Shown: one piece after another, positions 1 to 5,724 of the stretch
How the letters are laid out: each line of letters begins with the position of its first letter
Numbering within the stretch: the first letter of the stretch is position 1
Origin: an uncultured Collinsella sp.
GTDB lineage: Bacteria; Actinomycetota; Coriobacteriia; Coriobacteriales; Coriobacteriaceae
DNA length: 9,083 bases
Assembly: GCA_902494135.1 (NCBI GenBank)
Contig: CABUSE010000048.1
Span: forward strand, 1-9,083
Reading direction: 5' to 3'
The notes under the pieces: generated by a model
The model's input: only the letters and a program-made list of their open reading frames with translations
Told to the model about the DNA's origin: nothing
Databases searched by the model: none
Translations under genes and position numbers: made by a program

Positions 1-1
1 T

Positions 2-1147
2 CTCGACCGCTTTGGCGCGGAGGTCTTCGCCTCGCTCAACAACAAACTTCTCGCGCTGAAGGCTCAGGGCAAGACCATTTACAACATGAGCGTGGGCACG
101 CCCGACTTTAAGCCGTACGACCACGTGGTCGAGGCGCTCACGCAGGCGGCCCAAGATCCCGAGATGTGGAAGTATGCCCTGCGCGATCTGCCCGAGCTTA
201 AGCAGGCCGTGTGCGATTACTACGAGCGCCGCTTTGGCGTTTCGGGCATTACGCCGTCTATGGTGCAGTCGTGCAACGGCACGCAGGAGGGCGTGGGCCA
301 TTTGGGCCTGGCCCTGCTCGATCCGGGTGACACCATTCTGGTTCCCGATCCGTGCTATCCGGTCTTTGAGGCGGGCGCCAAGATCGCCGACGCCAAGCTC
401 GAGTACTATCCACTGGTCGCCGAGCACAATTACCTGCCCTATGTGGCGGGCATCGACCCCGAGGTCGCCGATCGTGCCAAGTATATGATCGTGTCGCTGC
501 CTGCGAACCCGGTCGGCTCGGTGGGCACGCCCGAGGTCTACGAGGAGATTATCGCCTTTGCCCGCGAACATGATCTGTTGATCGTTCACGACAACGCATA
601 CTCCGACATCGTGTTCGACGGCGAGCCGGGCGGCAGCTTCTTGCAGTATCCCGGTGCGCTTGAGGTGGGCGTGGAGTTCTTCTCGCTCTCCAAGTCGTTT
701 AACGTCACCGGTGCCCGCATCGGCTTTTTGGTCGGTCGCGAGGATGTGGTCTCTGCCTTTGCCAAGCTGCGCGGCCAGATCGACTTTGGCATGTTCTTCC
801 CGATCCAGAAGGCTGCTATCGCCTGCCTTAATGGCCCGCGCGATGAGGTCGAGGCGCAGCGTCTGAAGTACCAGGAGCGCCGCGATGCCCTGTGCGACGG
901 TCTTGAGGGCCTGGGCTGGGAGCGTCCCAACGCGCATGGCTCTATGTTTGTGTGGGCCAAGCTTCCCGGTGGTCGCACCGATTCCATGGCGTTTTGCGAG
1001 GAGCTTATGGAGAAGGCCGGCGTTGTGGTGACGCCAGGCGCGAGCTTTGGCCCTTCGGGTGAGGGGCACGTGCGCATGGCGCTGGTCCTGCCGCCCGACC
1101 AGATCGCTTTGGCTGTCGAGGCCATTCGCGAGGCGGGCCTGTATTAG
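2..1147 (+). CDS. Class I/II PLP aminotransferase, LL-diaminopimelate aminotransferase-like (5' end missing)
   Basis: The frame is open to the left edge, so the gene starts outside the window. 381 residues are visible, and family members are usually about 385-410, so only a short N-terminal stretch is missing. The ATG at 86 lies inside the conserved N-terminal region (…TIYNMSVGTPDF…) and is not the start. Visible fold-type I features are the cofactor-phosphate region NGTQEG, the Asp of HDNAYSDIVFDG (codon 590-592, pairs with the pyridine nitrogen), the Schiff-base Lys in SLSKSFNVTGARIGF (codon 692-694), and the C-terminal Arg in HVRMAL (codon 1073-1075, binds the substrate carboxylate). PDPCYPVF, HDNAYSDI and SLSKSFNVTG resemble LL-DAP aminotransferases more than aspartate aminotransferases. 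A role in the DAP pathway, perhaps transaminating the N-acetyl intermediate made by DapH, is inference. An alanine or other amino-acid aminotransferase is the alternative. Confidence 0.9.
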   Translation, partial: LDRFGAEVFASLNNKLLALKAQGKTIYNMSVGTPDFKPYDHVVEALTQAAQDPEMWKYALRDLPELKQAVCDYYERRFGVSGITPSMVQSCNGTQEGVGHLGLALLDPGDTILVPDPCYPVFEAGAKIADAKLEYYPLVAEHNYLPYVAGIDPEVADRAKYMIVSLPANPVGSVGTPEVYEEIIAFAREHDLLIVHDNAYSDIVFDGEPGGSFLQYPGALEVGVEFFSLSKSFNVTGARIGFLVGREDVVSAFAKLRGQIDFGMFFPIQKAAIACLNGPRDEVEAQRLKYQERRDALCDGLEGLGWERPNAHGSMFVWAKLPGGRTDSMAFCEELMEKAGVVVTPGASFGPSGEGHVRMALVLPPDQIALAVEAIREAGLY

Positions 1148-1173
1148 AAACTTATTTCGACTCGTCAATAGCT

Positions 1174-1187
1174 CGAAATCGATTTCG
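1174..1187. promoter_or_regulatory. Perfect 14-bp palindrome in the spacer upstream of ldh
   Basis: CGAAATCGATTTCG equals its own reverse complement. After one T/T mismatch on each side, GC/GC pairs extend the symmetry to 1171-1190. It lies in AT-rich DNA 27 bp after the aminotransferase stop and about 160 bp before ldh. As RNA it would fold poorly (5-bp stem) and no T-run follows, so an operator for a dimeric regulator fits better than a terminator. The regulator is unknown. Confidence 0.35.
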
Positions 1188-1290
1188 TGCAGTTATTTTA
1201 CGAATCCTGCAAATAATTTCGGTAAACGGTCGATATTTGTCTGCGAATAGGAGCATAATCAAAGTCCCGATTGGATGTATTGGGATTACG

Positions 1291-1327
1291 GCAAGCCGCT
1301 CGGGTCGTTCCCGGGCGGCTTGTTTGT
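1291..1327 (+). terminator. Strong hairpin with short T-rich tail, upstream of ldh
   Basis: CAAGCCGCTCGGG (1292-1304) pairs with CCCGGGCGGCTTG (1310-1322) over 13 positions, with one T-G wobble and loop TCGTT, followed by TTTGT. It may terminate the upstream aminotransferase transcript. It ends only about 15 bp before the ldh ribosome-binding site, so if ldh is transcribed from further upstream it would act as a leader attenuator. The T-tract is weak. Confidence 0.55.
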
Positions 1328-1348
1328 GGAGAGAGATGGGAGTTTCTA

Positions 1349-2299
1349 ATGGTTAACGAGAAGAAGGTCGCTATTGTCGGGTGCGGTTTCGTCGGTTCGT
1401 CTTCGGCGTTCGCACTGATGCAGAGCGGTCTGTTCTCCGAGATGGTCCTCATCGACGTGGACAAGAACCGCGCCGAGGGTGAGGCCCTGGATATCGCGCA
1501 CGGCATGACGTTTGCCGAGCCGATGAAGATCTACGCCGGCGATTATTCCGATGTCGCCGACGCCGCCATGATCGTCGTCACTGCTGGCGCTGCCCAGAAG
1601 CCCGGTGAGACCCGCCTGGACCTGGTCAACAAGAACGTCAGCATCTTTAAGTCCATTATCCCCGAGATTAAGAAGTCCGGCTTCGACGGCATTCTGCTCA
1701 TCGTCTCCAACCCGGTCGATGTTCTGACCTACGCCGCCATCAAGATGTCCGGCCTGCCCGAGGGCCACGTCATCGGTTCCGGCACCGTGCTCGACACCGG
1801 TCGCCTGCAGCAGATGCTTGGTGCCCACGTCGAGGTTGACCCGCGCGATGTCCAGGCCTATGTCATGGGCGAGCACGGCGACTCCGAGTTTGTCGCTTGG
1901 TCCAGCGCTCAGGTTGCCGGTGTTCCGCTGAACACCTTCTGTGAGCTTCACGGCCACCTGGAGCATGAGGCTGCCGAGAAGCGCATCGCCGAGGACGTCA
2001 AGAACTCCGCCTACACCATCATCGAGAAGAAGCACGCCACTTACTATGGCGTCGCCATGGCCGTCAAGCGCATCTGCACCGCCGTTATGCGCGATGAGCA
2101 GACCGTTCTGCCTGTCTCCTCGCTCATGGTGGGCGAGTATGGCCTGTCCGATCTTGCCATCTCCATGCCGACCGTCGTTGGCCGCGACGGCGTTGTCTGC
2201 CGCGTCCCCGTGCCGCTGAACGATGACGAGCAGCATGAGCTCACCGTCTCCGCCAAGGCCCTCAAGGACATCATCGACAGCGTCGATTTCTCCTGCTAA
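1349..2299 (+). CDS. ldh: L-lactate dehydrogenase
   Basis: Cytosolic NAD-dependent enzyme that reduces pyruvate to L-lactate, the fermentative step that regenerates NAD+. The product is 316 residues, normal for the family. The Rossmann motif GCGFVG is at 11-16 and the NAD-ribose Asp at 36. Gln83 in AAQKPGETR is the lactate-type specificity residue (malate dehydrogenases have Arg here), with Arg89 following. Asp149 and Arg152 are in LDTGR, and catalytic His176 is in GEHGDSE. ATG 1349 is chosen because GGGAG lies 6 nt upstream and the protein then begins right at the first beta strand. The same frame stays open to a TTG at 1271, but that would add 26 unlikely residues. The two fructose-1,6-bisphosphate-binding residues of allosteric bacterial LDHs (Arg173 and His188 in Bacillus numbering) align with Gln154 and Gln169. 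The gene is monocistronic, with its own terminator downstream. Confidence 0.96.
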   Translation: MVNEKKVAIVGCGFVGSSSAFALMQSGLFSEMVLIDVDKNRAEGEALDIAHGMTFAEPMKIYAGDYSDVADAAMIVVTAGAAQKPGETRLDLVNKNVSIFKSIIPEIKKSGFDGILLIVSNPVDVLTYAAIKMSGLPEGHVIGSGTVLDTGRLQQMLGAHVEVDPRDVQAYVMGEHGDSEFVAWSSAQVAGVPLNTFCELHGHLEHEAAEKRIAEDVKNSAYTIIEKKHATYYGVAMAVKRICTAVMRDEQTVLPVSSLMVGEYGLSDLAISMPTVVGRDGVVCRVPVPLNDDEQHELTVSAKALKDIIDSVDFSC

Positions 2300-2330
2300 A
2301 TCAAGCTCGCTAGAGCGAAAAGCTACAATG

Positions 2331-2366
2331 AAGGCGTCCGGGCCCACACGGTCCGCGCGCCTTTTT
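2331..2366 (+). terminator. Rho-independent terminator of ldh
   Basis: A 14-position stem (AAGGCGTCCGGGCC against GGTCCGCGCGCCTT, one C/C mismatch and two G-T wobbles) closes a CACAC loop and ends in a five-T run, 31 bp after the ldh stop codon. This is a canonical intrinsic terminator. Confidence 0.88.
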
Positions 2367-2410
2367 GGTGCAAAGTAACCTGACCCCAATGCACCATCCC
2401 AATGCACCAT
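2366..2410. repeat. REP-like palindromic repeat, copy 1
   Basis: TGGTGCA (2366-2372) and TGCACCA (2390-2396) are 7-bp inverted arms around a 17-nt centre containing AACCTGACCCC. The 3' end is duplicated in tandem: CCCAATGCACCAT occurs at 2385-2397 and again at 2398-2410. It begins at the last T of the ldh terminator and ends 16 bp before the next start codon. A near-identical copy (27 of 31 positions) lies at 3592-3622, beyond the next gene. Confidence 0.75.
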
Positions 2411-2426
2411 AGTTGATGGGAGGGCC

Positions 2427-3587
2427 ATGTCGGATTCGCCTAATTTTTTGACCTATGCCCAGACGGCGTTTGATCCGTTTGAGGAGCGGCCGTTCTGCGC
2501 GGTGGATAGCCTCGTCTTTGCGTGGTTGTCCTATTTGCGTTTGCCGGGTGATATGGCGGAGCTGACGAACTGGCAGGGCCTAGACGTACGCGAGCTGCTG
2601 CGTGCCGAGTGCTACCGGGACATGATTGACGACTTGTGGGACCCGGAGGGGAGCAGGGCCTTGTTGGAGGCCGTGGCAGCAAGTCCTCGCTACCGTGGCG
2701 TGCACGTTTGCGGCTATCGTGCTGTGAGCGATGTGGTGGCGACGGAGCAGTTTGCAGCCATGACGTTCCGGTTTCCGGCGGGGTTTAGTTATCTTTCCTT
2801 CCGGGGGACTGACAGCACGATTGTGGGCTGGAAAGAGGACTTTAACATGGCGTTCCGGTGTCCTGTGCCGGCTCAGGAATCCGCGGCGCGTTATGTGGAC
2901 GAGGCGGCGGATGCGATTGACGGGCCGCTTTTGTGCGGAGGTCATTCCAAGGGTGGAAACCTTGCGGTGTACGGTGCGGCGATGTGCTCCGATGTCGCCC
3001 GCGAGCGAATCGAACGGGCGTATTCCCATGATGGTCCGGGCTTCGTCGAGGAGTTTCTGAACGGCAACGCCTTTGCCGATCTTTCCGGTCGAATCGACAA
3101 GACGCTACCTCGGTCGTCGATCTTTGGCATGATGTTCGAGACGCAGGAGGACTATGCCATCGTTGAGAGCACCGAGTTTAGCCTGCTGCAGCACAATCCC
3201 TTTAGCTGGGTGGTTGATGGTTGCAACTTCGTGTACTGCGAGCGCCTGTCCGCTGGTGCTCGATACGTTGATGGCTCCATTCGCGAGATGCTGCTTGCAG
3301 TATCGCCTAGCGAGCGCGAGCGTTTTGTGGATGCGTTGTTCTCCGTGTTTGAGGCTACGGGTGCTGAGCGGTTTGCGGATATCGCTGGGAATCTACGCGA
3401 GAGCCTGCCCGTGATGCTCCAGGCTGCGCAAGGCTTTGACAAGGATACGCGACGCTTTGTCTCGCAGACCATCGTTGCGATTCTTAAGTGTGCGCTGCTG
3501 CCCAAACGTCCAGAGTTCAGCGTGCCTTCTAGTGGTAAGAGCCTGGCAGAACAGCTCGAGGCTTGGCAGTCCGAGCTCATGCGCTAA
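2427..3587 (+). CDS. DUF2974 / Mbeg1-like alpha/beta-hydrolase
   Basis: 386 residues with features of the Mbeg1-like (DUF2974) branch of alpha/beta-hydrolases, which are lipase-like. The N-terminal block is FCAVDSLVFAWLSYL (23-37). The oxyanion-hole-type segment is SFRGTDSTIVGWKEDFN (124-140). The nucleophile elbow GHSKGGNLAVYGA puts Ser174 as nucleophile. HDGPGF (201-206) offers a candidate acid at Asp202, and QHNPFSW places candidate catalytic His256. No signal peptide or membrane segment is apparent, so it should be cytosolic. The substrate is unknown, and esterase or lipase activity is only inferred from the intact triad. GGGAGGG just before ATG 2427 supports the start. Codon use is looser (more TTG, GTG, GCG) than in the highly biased ldh. 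The gene stands alone between two copies of a palindromic repeat, which hints at a mobile or strain-variable cassette. Confidence 0.85.
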   Translation: MSDSPNFLTYAQTAFDPFEERPFCAVDSLVFAWLSYLRLPGDMAELTNWQGLDVRELLRAECYRDMIDDLWDPEGSRALLEAVAASPRYRGVHVCGYRAVSDVVATEQFAAMTFRFPAGFSYLSFRGTDSTIVGWKEDFNMAFRCPVPAQESAARYVDEAADAIDGPLLCGGHSKGGNLAVYGAAMCSDVARERIERAYSHDGPGFVEEFLNGNAFADLSGRIDKTLPRSSIFGMMFETQEDYAIVESTEFSLLQHNPFSWVVDGCNFVYCERLSAGARYVDGSIREMLLAVSPSERERFVDALFSVFEATGAERFADIAGNLRESLPVMLQAAQGFDKDTRRFVSQTIVAILKCALLPKRPEFSVPSSGKSLAEQLEAWQSELMR

Positions 3588-3591
3588 CCAT

Positions 3592-3637
3592 TGGTGCAAA
3601 GCAACCTATCCCCGATGCACCAATCTTCGATGCGCCT
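3592..3637. repeat. REP-like palindromic repeat, copy 2
   Basis: The same layout as the copy at 2366: arms TGGTGCA (3592-3598) and TGCACCA (3616-3622) with the same 17-nt spacing and a CAACCTATCCCC centre. A second, degenerate arm TGCGCC follows at 3631-3636, mirroring the duplicated arm of copy 1. It starts 5 bp after the stop codon of the hydrolase gene. Confidence 0.72.
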
Positions 3638-3640
3638 GGG

Positions 3641-3679
3641 GCGGGCTCGACCGCTATAGGCGGGCTCGACCGCTATACT
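3641..3679 (+). repeat. 19-bp tandem duplication with a possible -10 element, upstream of the ndpA-like gene
   Basis: Two adjacent copies of GCGGGCTCGACCGCTATA (3641-3658 and 3660-3677) are offset by 19 bp. The first ends TATAGG and the second TATACT (3674-3679), a fair -10 hexamer about 39 bp before the start codon at 3718. No convincing -35 is seen at normal spacing, so the promoter call is tentative while the duplication is certain. Confidence 0.6.
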
Positions 3680-3717
3680 GGTTCGTGCTCAATTCGATCT
3701 AGAACGGAATGCCGTAT

Positions 3718-4722
3718 ATGAAAATCAATCACGCGATCCTGCATATCCTGGACTTTGACTCTGCCGTCAACGTCATGAGCCAGCGCGAGCTCGATATCGA
3801 GAGCCGTACCGTGCGCAACTTCGTGACCACGCATCTGCGCCGCTCACGCACCTCGGCCGAAAATAAACGTGCCACGTTTGCCGAGAACTCTGCGTTTGGC
3901 GGCGAGCTCAAGGGCTATTTCTTTGGCGAGCGCGAGTTCGTGGACCTGTCGCAGCAGATTGCGGAGTTTATCTCTTCCGAGCTCACCAAAGCCGAGAAAG
4001 CCGAGTCTACCGATGTGCTCGTGGCCGATTTTGACGACGATGAGGATGCCCGCTGGTTTGCCGTGATGCTGCTGGGCTCCAAGCAGGCTTTCATGCACGA
4101 AGTGGGCCGCGAGGAGGGGGAGGTGCGCAATGACATCGCGCGCCACTACGCTATTCTGCCAAACCCCTCGCAAAAGGTGCCAAGCTATGCCATCGTGCGC
4201 GCGAGCACCATGGAGATCGGCTACGTGGACAAGAAACGCAAGATTGCCGGCGAGGACCGTATGCTTATTCCCGATGGCCTGCTGCAGTGCGACACGGGCG
4301 TGTCGGGCAAGGAGGTCATCGACACCGTGACGCGCGTGGTCGAGGAAGTCGCCGAGGAGCATGGTGCCAATACGGCCGTAGCGCTCGCCAAGGTTAAGGC
4401 TGCTGTGGCCGAGAAGGTTGAGGATGACGAGGAGCTGCCGCCTTGGGATATCGTCGATGAGGTCTTTGAGGACGAGCCGGTCATCAAGGAAAGCGTGCGC
4501 GCGGCACTGACCGAGGAGAAAGTTCCTGAGCGCGTTCCCGTGGAGCGCAAGCAGGTCGAGCGCGCGGCCGTACGCAATCACAAGATCCGTACCGACACGG
4601 GTATCGAGATCAGCTTCCCTGCCGAGATGGGTTCGAATTCCGAGTACATCGAGTTCGTCAACGAACCCAACGGCCTCATCTCCATCGAGCTCAAAAACAT
4701 CGGCAGCATCGAGAATAGATAA
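3718..4722 (+). CDS. Nucleoid-associated protein, NdpA/YejK (NA37) family
   Basis: 334 residues, close to the ~335 of E. coli YejK/NdpA. The N-terminus MKINHAILHILDF is the family's characteristic opening and is followed by ELDIESRTVRNFV. Later blocks such as VADFDDDEDARWFAVMLLG (103-121 region) and YAILPNPSQKVPSYAIV are consistent with the conserved core. The middle (roughly 200-275) is rich in Glu, Asp and Lys and probably helical. Family members associate with the nucleoid, but their biochemical role is poorly defined. Start: ATG 3718 is preferred over the in-frame ATG 3709. It fits the family N-terminus and leaves room for the weak ribosome-binding site ACGGA, which would be too close to 3709. 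The gene stands alone, with a duplicated promoter-like repeat upstream and a strong terminator downstream. Assignment rests on sequence resemblance, without a search. Confidence 0.85.
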   Translation: MKINHAILHILDFDSAVNVMSQRELDIESRTVRNFVTTHLRRSRTSAENKRATFAENSAFGGELKGYFFGEREFVDLSQQIAEFISSELTKAEKAESTDVLVADFDDDEDARWFAVMLLGSKQAFMHEVGREEGEVRNDIARHYAILPNPSQKVPSYAIVRASTMEIGYVDKKRKIAGEDRMLIPDGLLQCDTGVSGKEVIDTVTRVVEEVAEEHGANTAVALAKVKAAVAEKVEDDEELPPWDIVDEVFEDEPVIKESVRAALTEEKVPERVPVERKQVERAAVRNHKIRTDTGIEISFPAEMGSNSEYIEFVNEPNGLISIELKNIGSIENR

Positions 4723-4741
4723 ACTGCGCTTGGACGCTGCA

Positions 4742-4787
4742 GAAAAACAAAGGTCGAAACCCTTCGGGACTTCGGCCTTTTTGTTTA
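4742..4787 (+). terminator. Bidirectional intrinsic terminator between converging operons
   Basis: AAAGGTCGAA pairs with TTCGGCCTTT, with an inner CCC-TTC-GGG stem, followed by TTTTTGTTT on the plus strand. On the minus strand the same stem is followed by TTTGTTTTT, so it can stop the ndpA-like transcript from the left and the dap operon from the right. Confidence 0.88.
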
Positions 4788-4794
4788 GGTATGA

Positions 4795-4965
4795 ATTACC
4801 CCACAGGTTGAGCATGCGTCAGCGAAAACGCCCCTAGGCGAGCAAGGTGACGTGAAAGAGGAGGGAAGCGTACTTCGGTACGCGACCGACGATTGAACGT
4901 CAGATTGCCGCTCTGGGTCGTTTGCAGCGTCGACTAGTTACGCGGTTTGGTAAAACCGCGTAACC
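4795..4965. ncRNA. Gene-free, stem-loop-rich intergenic element (candidate structured RNA or dispersed repeat)
   Basis: No plausible coding frame. Several helices are visible: CGCC-CCTA-GGCG near 4830-4841; GCGTAC-TTCG-GTACGC at 4868-4883, a UUCG-capped hairpin; TGACGT near 4848 pairing with ACGTCA near 4897, enclosing that hairpin; and a perfect 12-bp stem GTTACGCGGTTT / AAACCGCGTAAC at 4937-4964 with a 4-nt loop. The last sits one base beyond the dapH stop and lacks a T-run on either strand, so it is not a standard terminator. It could be a 3'-UTR stability element or part of a REP-type repeat. Strand and identity are unknown. Confidence 0.4.
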
Positions 4966-5685
4966 TTACAGTTGACGTAAGCCCTCTTCCAGACCGGTCT
5001 TGCTGTTGGTCTTCTCGTCGCGCATCTTGATGACGCGGGCGGGGACGCCGGCCACGACGGCGCCGGCGGGGACGTCCTCGACGCACACGGCGCCGGCGGC
5101 AACGACAGCGCCCTTGCCCACGCGCATGCCTTCCAGGACCACGGCGTTTGCGCCGATCATGACATCGTCCTCGATGATGACGGGCGTGGCGCTGGCGGGC
5201 TCCACAACGCCTGCCAGCACGGTGCCGGCGCCGATGTGGCAGTTCTTGCCCACGGTGGCGCGACCGCCCAGCACGGCGCCCATATCGATCATGGAACCCT
5301 CGCCGATAACGGAGCCGATGTTGATGATGGCGCCCATCATGATGACGGCACGGTCGCCGATCTCGACGCGGTCGCGGATGATCGCGCCCGGCTCGATGCG
5401 GGCGTTGATGCCCTTAAGGTCGAGCATGGGCACGGCGGAGTTGCGGCAATCGTTTTCAACGTCGTAGTAATCGATGGAATCGGCATTGGCATCGAGGATG
5501 GCCTTAAGCTCATCCCAGTCGCCAAAGACGGTCTTGCCACGACGACCGCCGTAGACATGTGCGTTGCCCCAGGCAACCTTCATGCCCGGCTTCTCGCGCA
5601 CGTACAGCTTGACAGGCGTCTTTTTGGGCGCGGTGGCGATGTAGTTGATAATCTCCTGTGCATCCATCTCGGCTGCGTTGCTCAT
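4966..5685 (-). CDS. dapH: 2,3,4,5-tetrahydropyridine-2,6-dicarboxylate N-acetyltransferase
   Basis: Transfers acetyl from acetyl-CoA to tetrahydrodipicolinate, giving N-acetyl-L-2-amino-6-oxopimelate in the acetylase branch of DAP/lysine synthesis (cytosol). The 239 residues match the length and sequence of the Bacillus subtilis type. An N-terminal domain (about 1-88, with KKTPVKLYV and FGDWDELKAIL) precedes a left-handed beta-helix of hexapeptide repeats (about 92-220). The signature blocks are NSAVPMLDLKGI, ARIEPGAIIRD, GEGSMIDMGAVLGGRATVG, GAGTVLAGVVEP, and VVAGVPARVIK near the C-terminus. It should be a trimer, as usual for this fold. ATG 5685 is chosen because AAGGAG lies about 10 nt upstream. 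Met7 aligns with the start of some homologues but lacks its own site. It is the last gene of the operon, 39 bp after dapB. Confidence 0.96.
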   Translation of the reverse strand: MSNAAEMDAQEIINYIATAPKKTPVKLYVREKPGMKVAWGNAHVYGGRRGKTVFGDWDELKAILDANADSIDYYDVENDCRNSAVPMLDLKGINARIEPGAIIRDRVEIGDRAVIMMGAIINIGSVIGEGSMIDMGAVLGGRATVGKNCHIGAGTVLAGVVEPASATPVIIEDDVMIGANAVVLEGMRVGKGAVVAAGAVCVEDVPAGAVVAGVPARVIKMRDEKTNSKTGLEEGLRQL

Positions 5686-5724
5686 TTGCTATCTCTCCTT
5701 TGGGTGGATTCGGTTGATACCTGG

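Noticed and set aside
1271..1348. N-terminal extension of ldh to a TTG at 1271
   Set aside because: It would add 26 residues encoded by the hairpin region. The ATG at 1349 has a good ribosome-binding site and matches the family N-terminus.
1346..2428. 360-codon open frame on the minus strand opposite ldh
   Set aside because: It is antisense to an unmistakable L-lactate dehydrogenase, matches no family I recognise, and its Gly/Asp/Val-rich composition is what codon-biased high-GC genes give on the opposite strand.
3844..4815. 323-codon open frame on the minus strand opposite the ndpA-like gene
   Set aside because: A shadow of the real gene. It has no recognisable domain and runs through the bidirectional terminator.
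4937..4964. Perfect 12-bp hairpin as the dap operon terminator
   Set aside because: No T-run follows on the minus strand (next bases are TAGTCG) or on the plus strand. The hairpin at 4742-4787 has T-rich tails on both sides and fits better.
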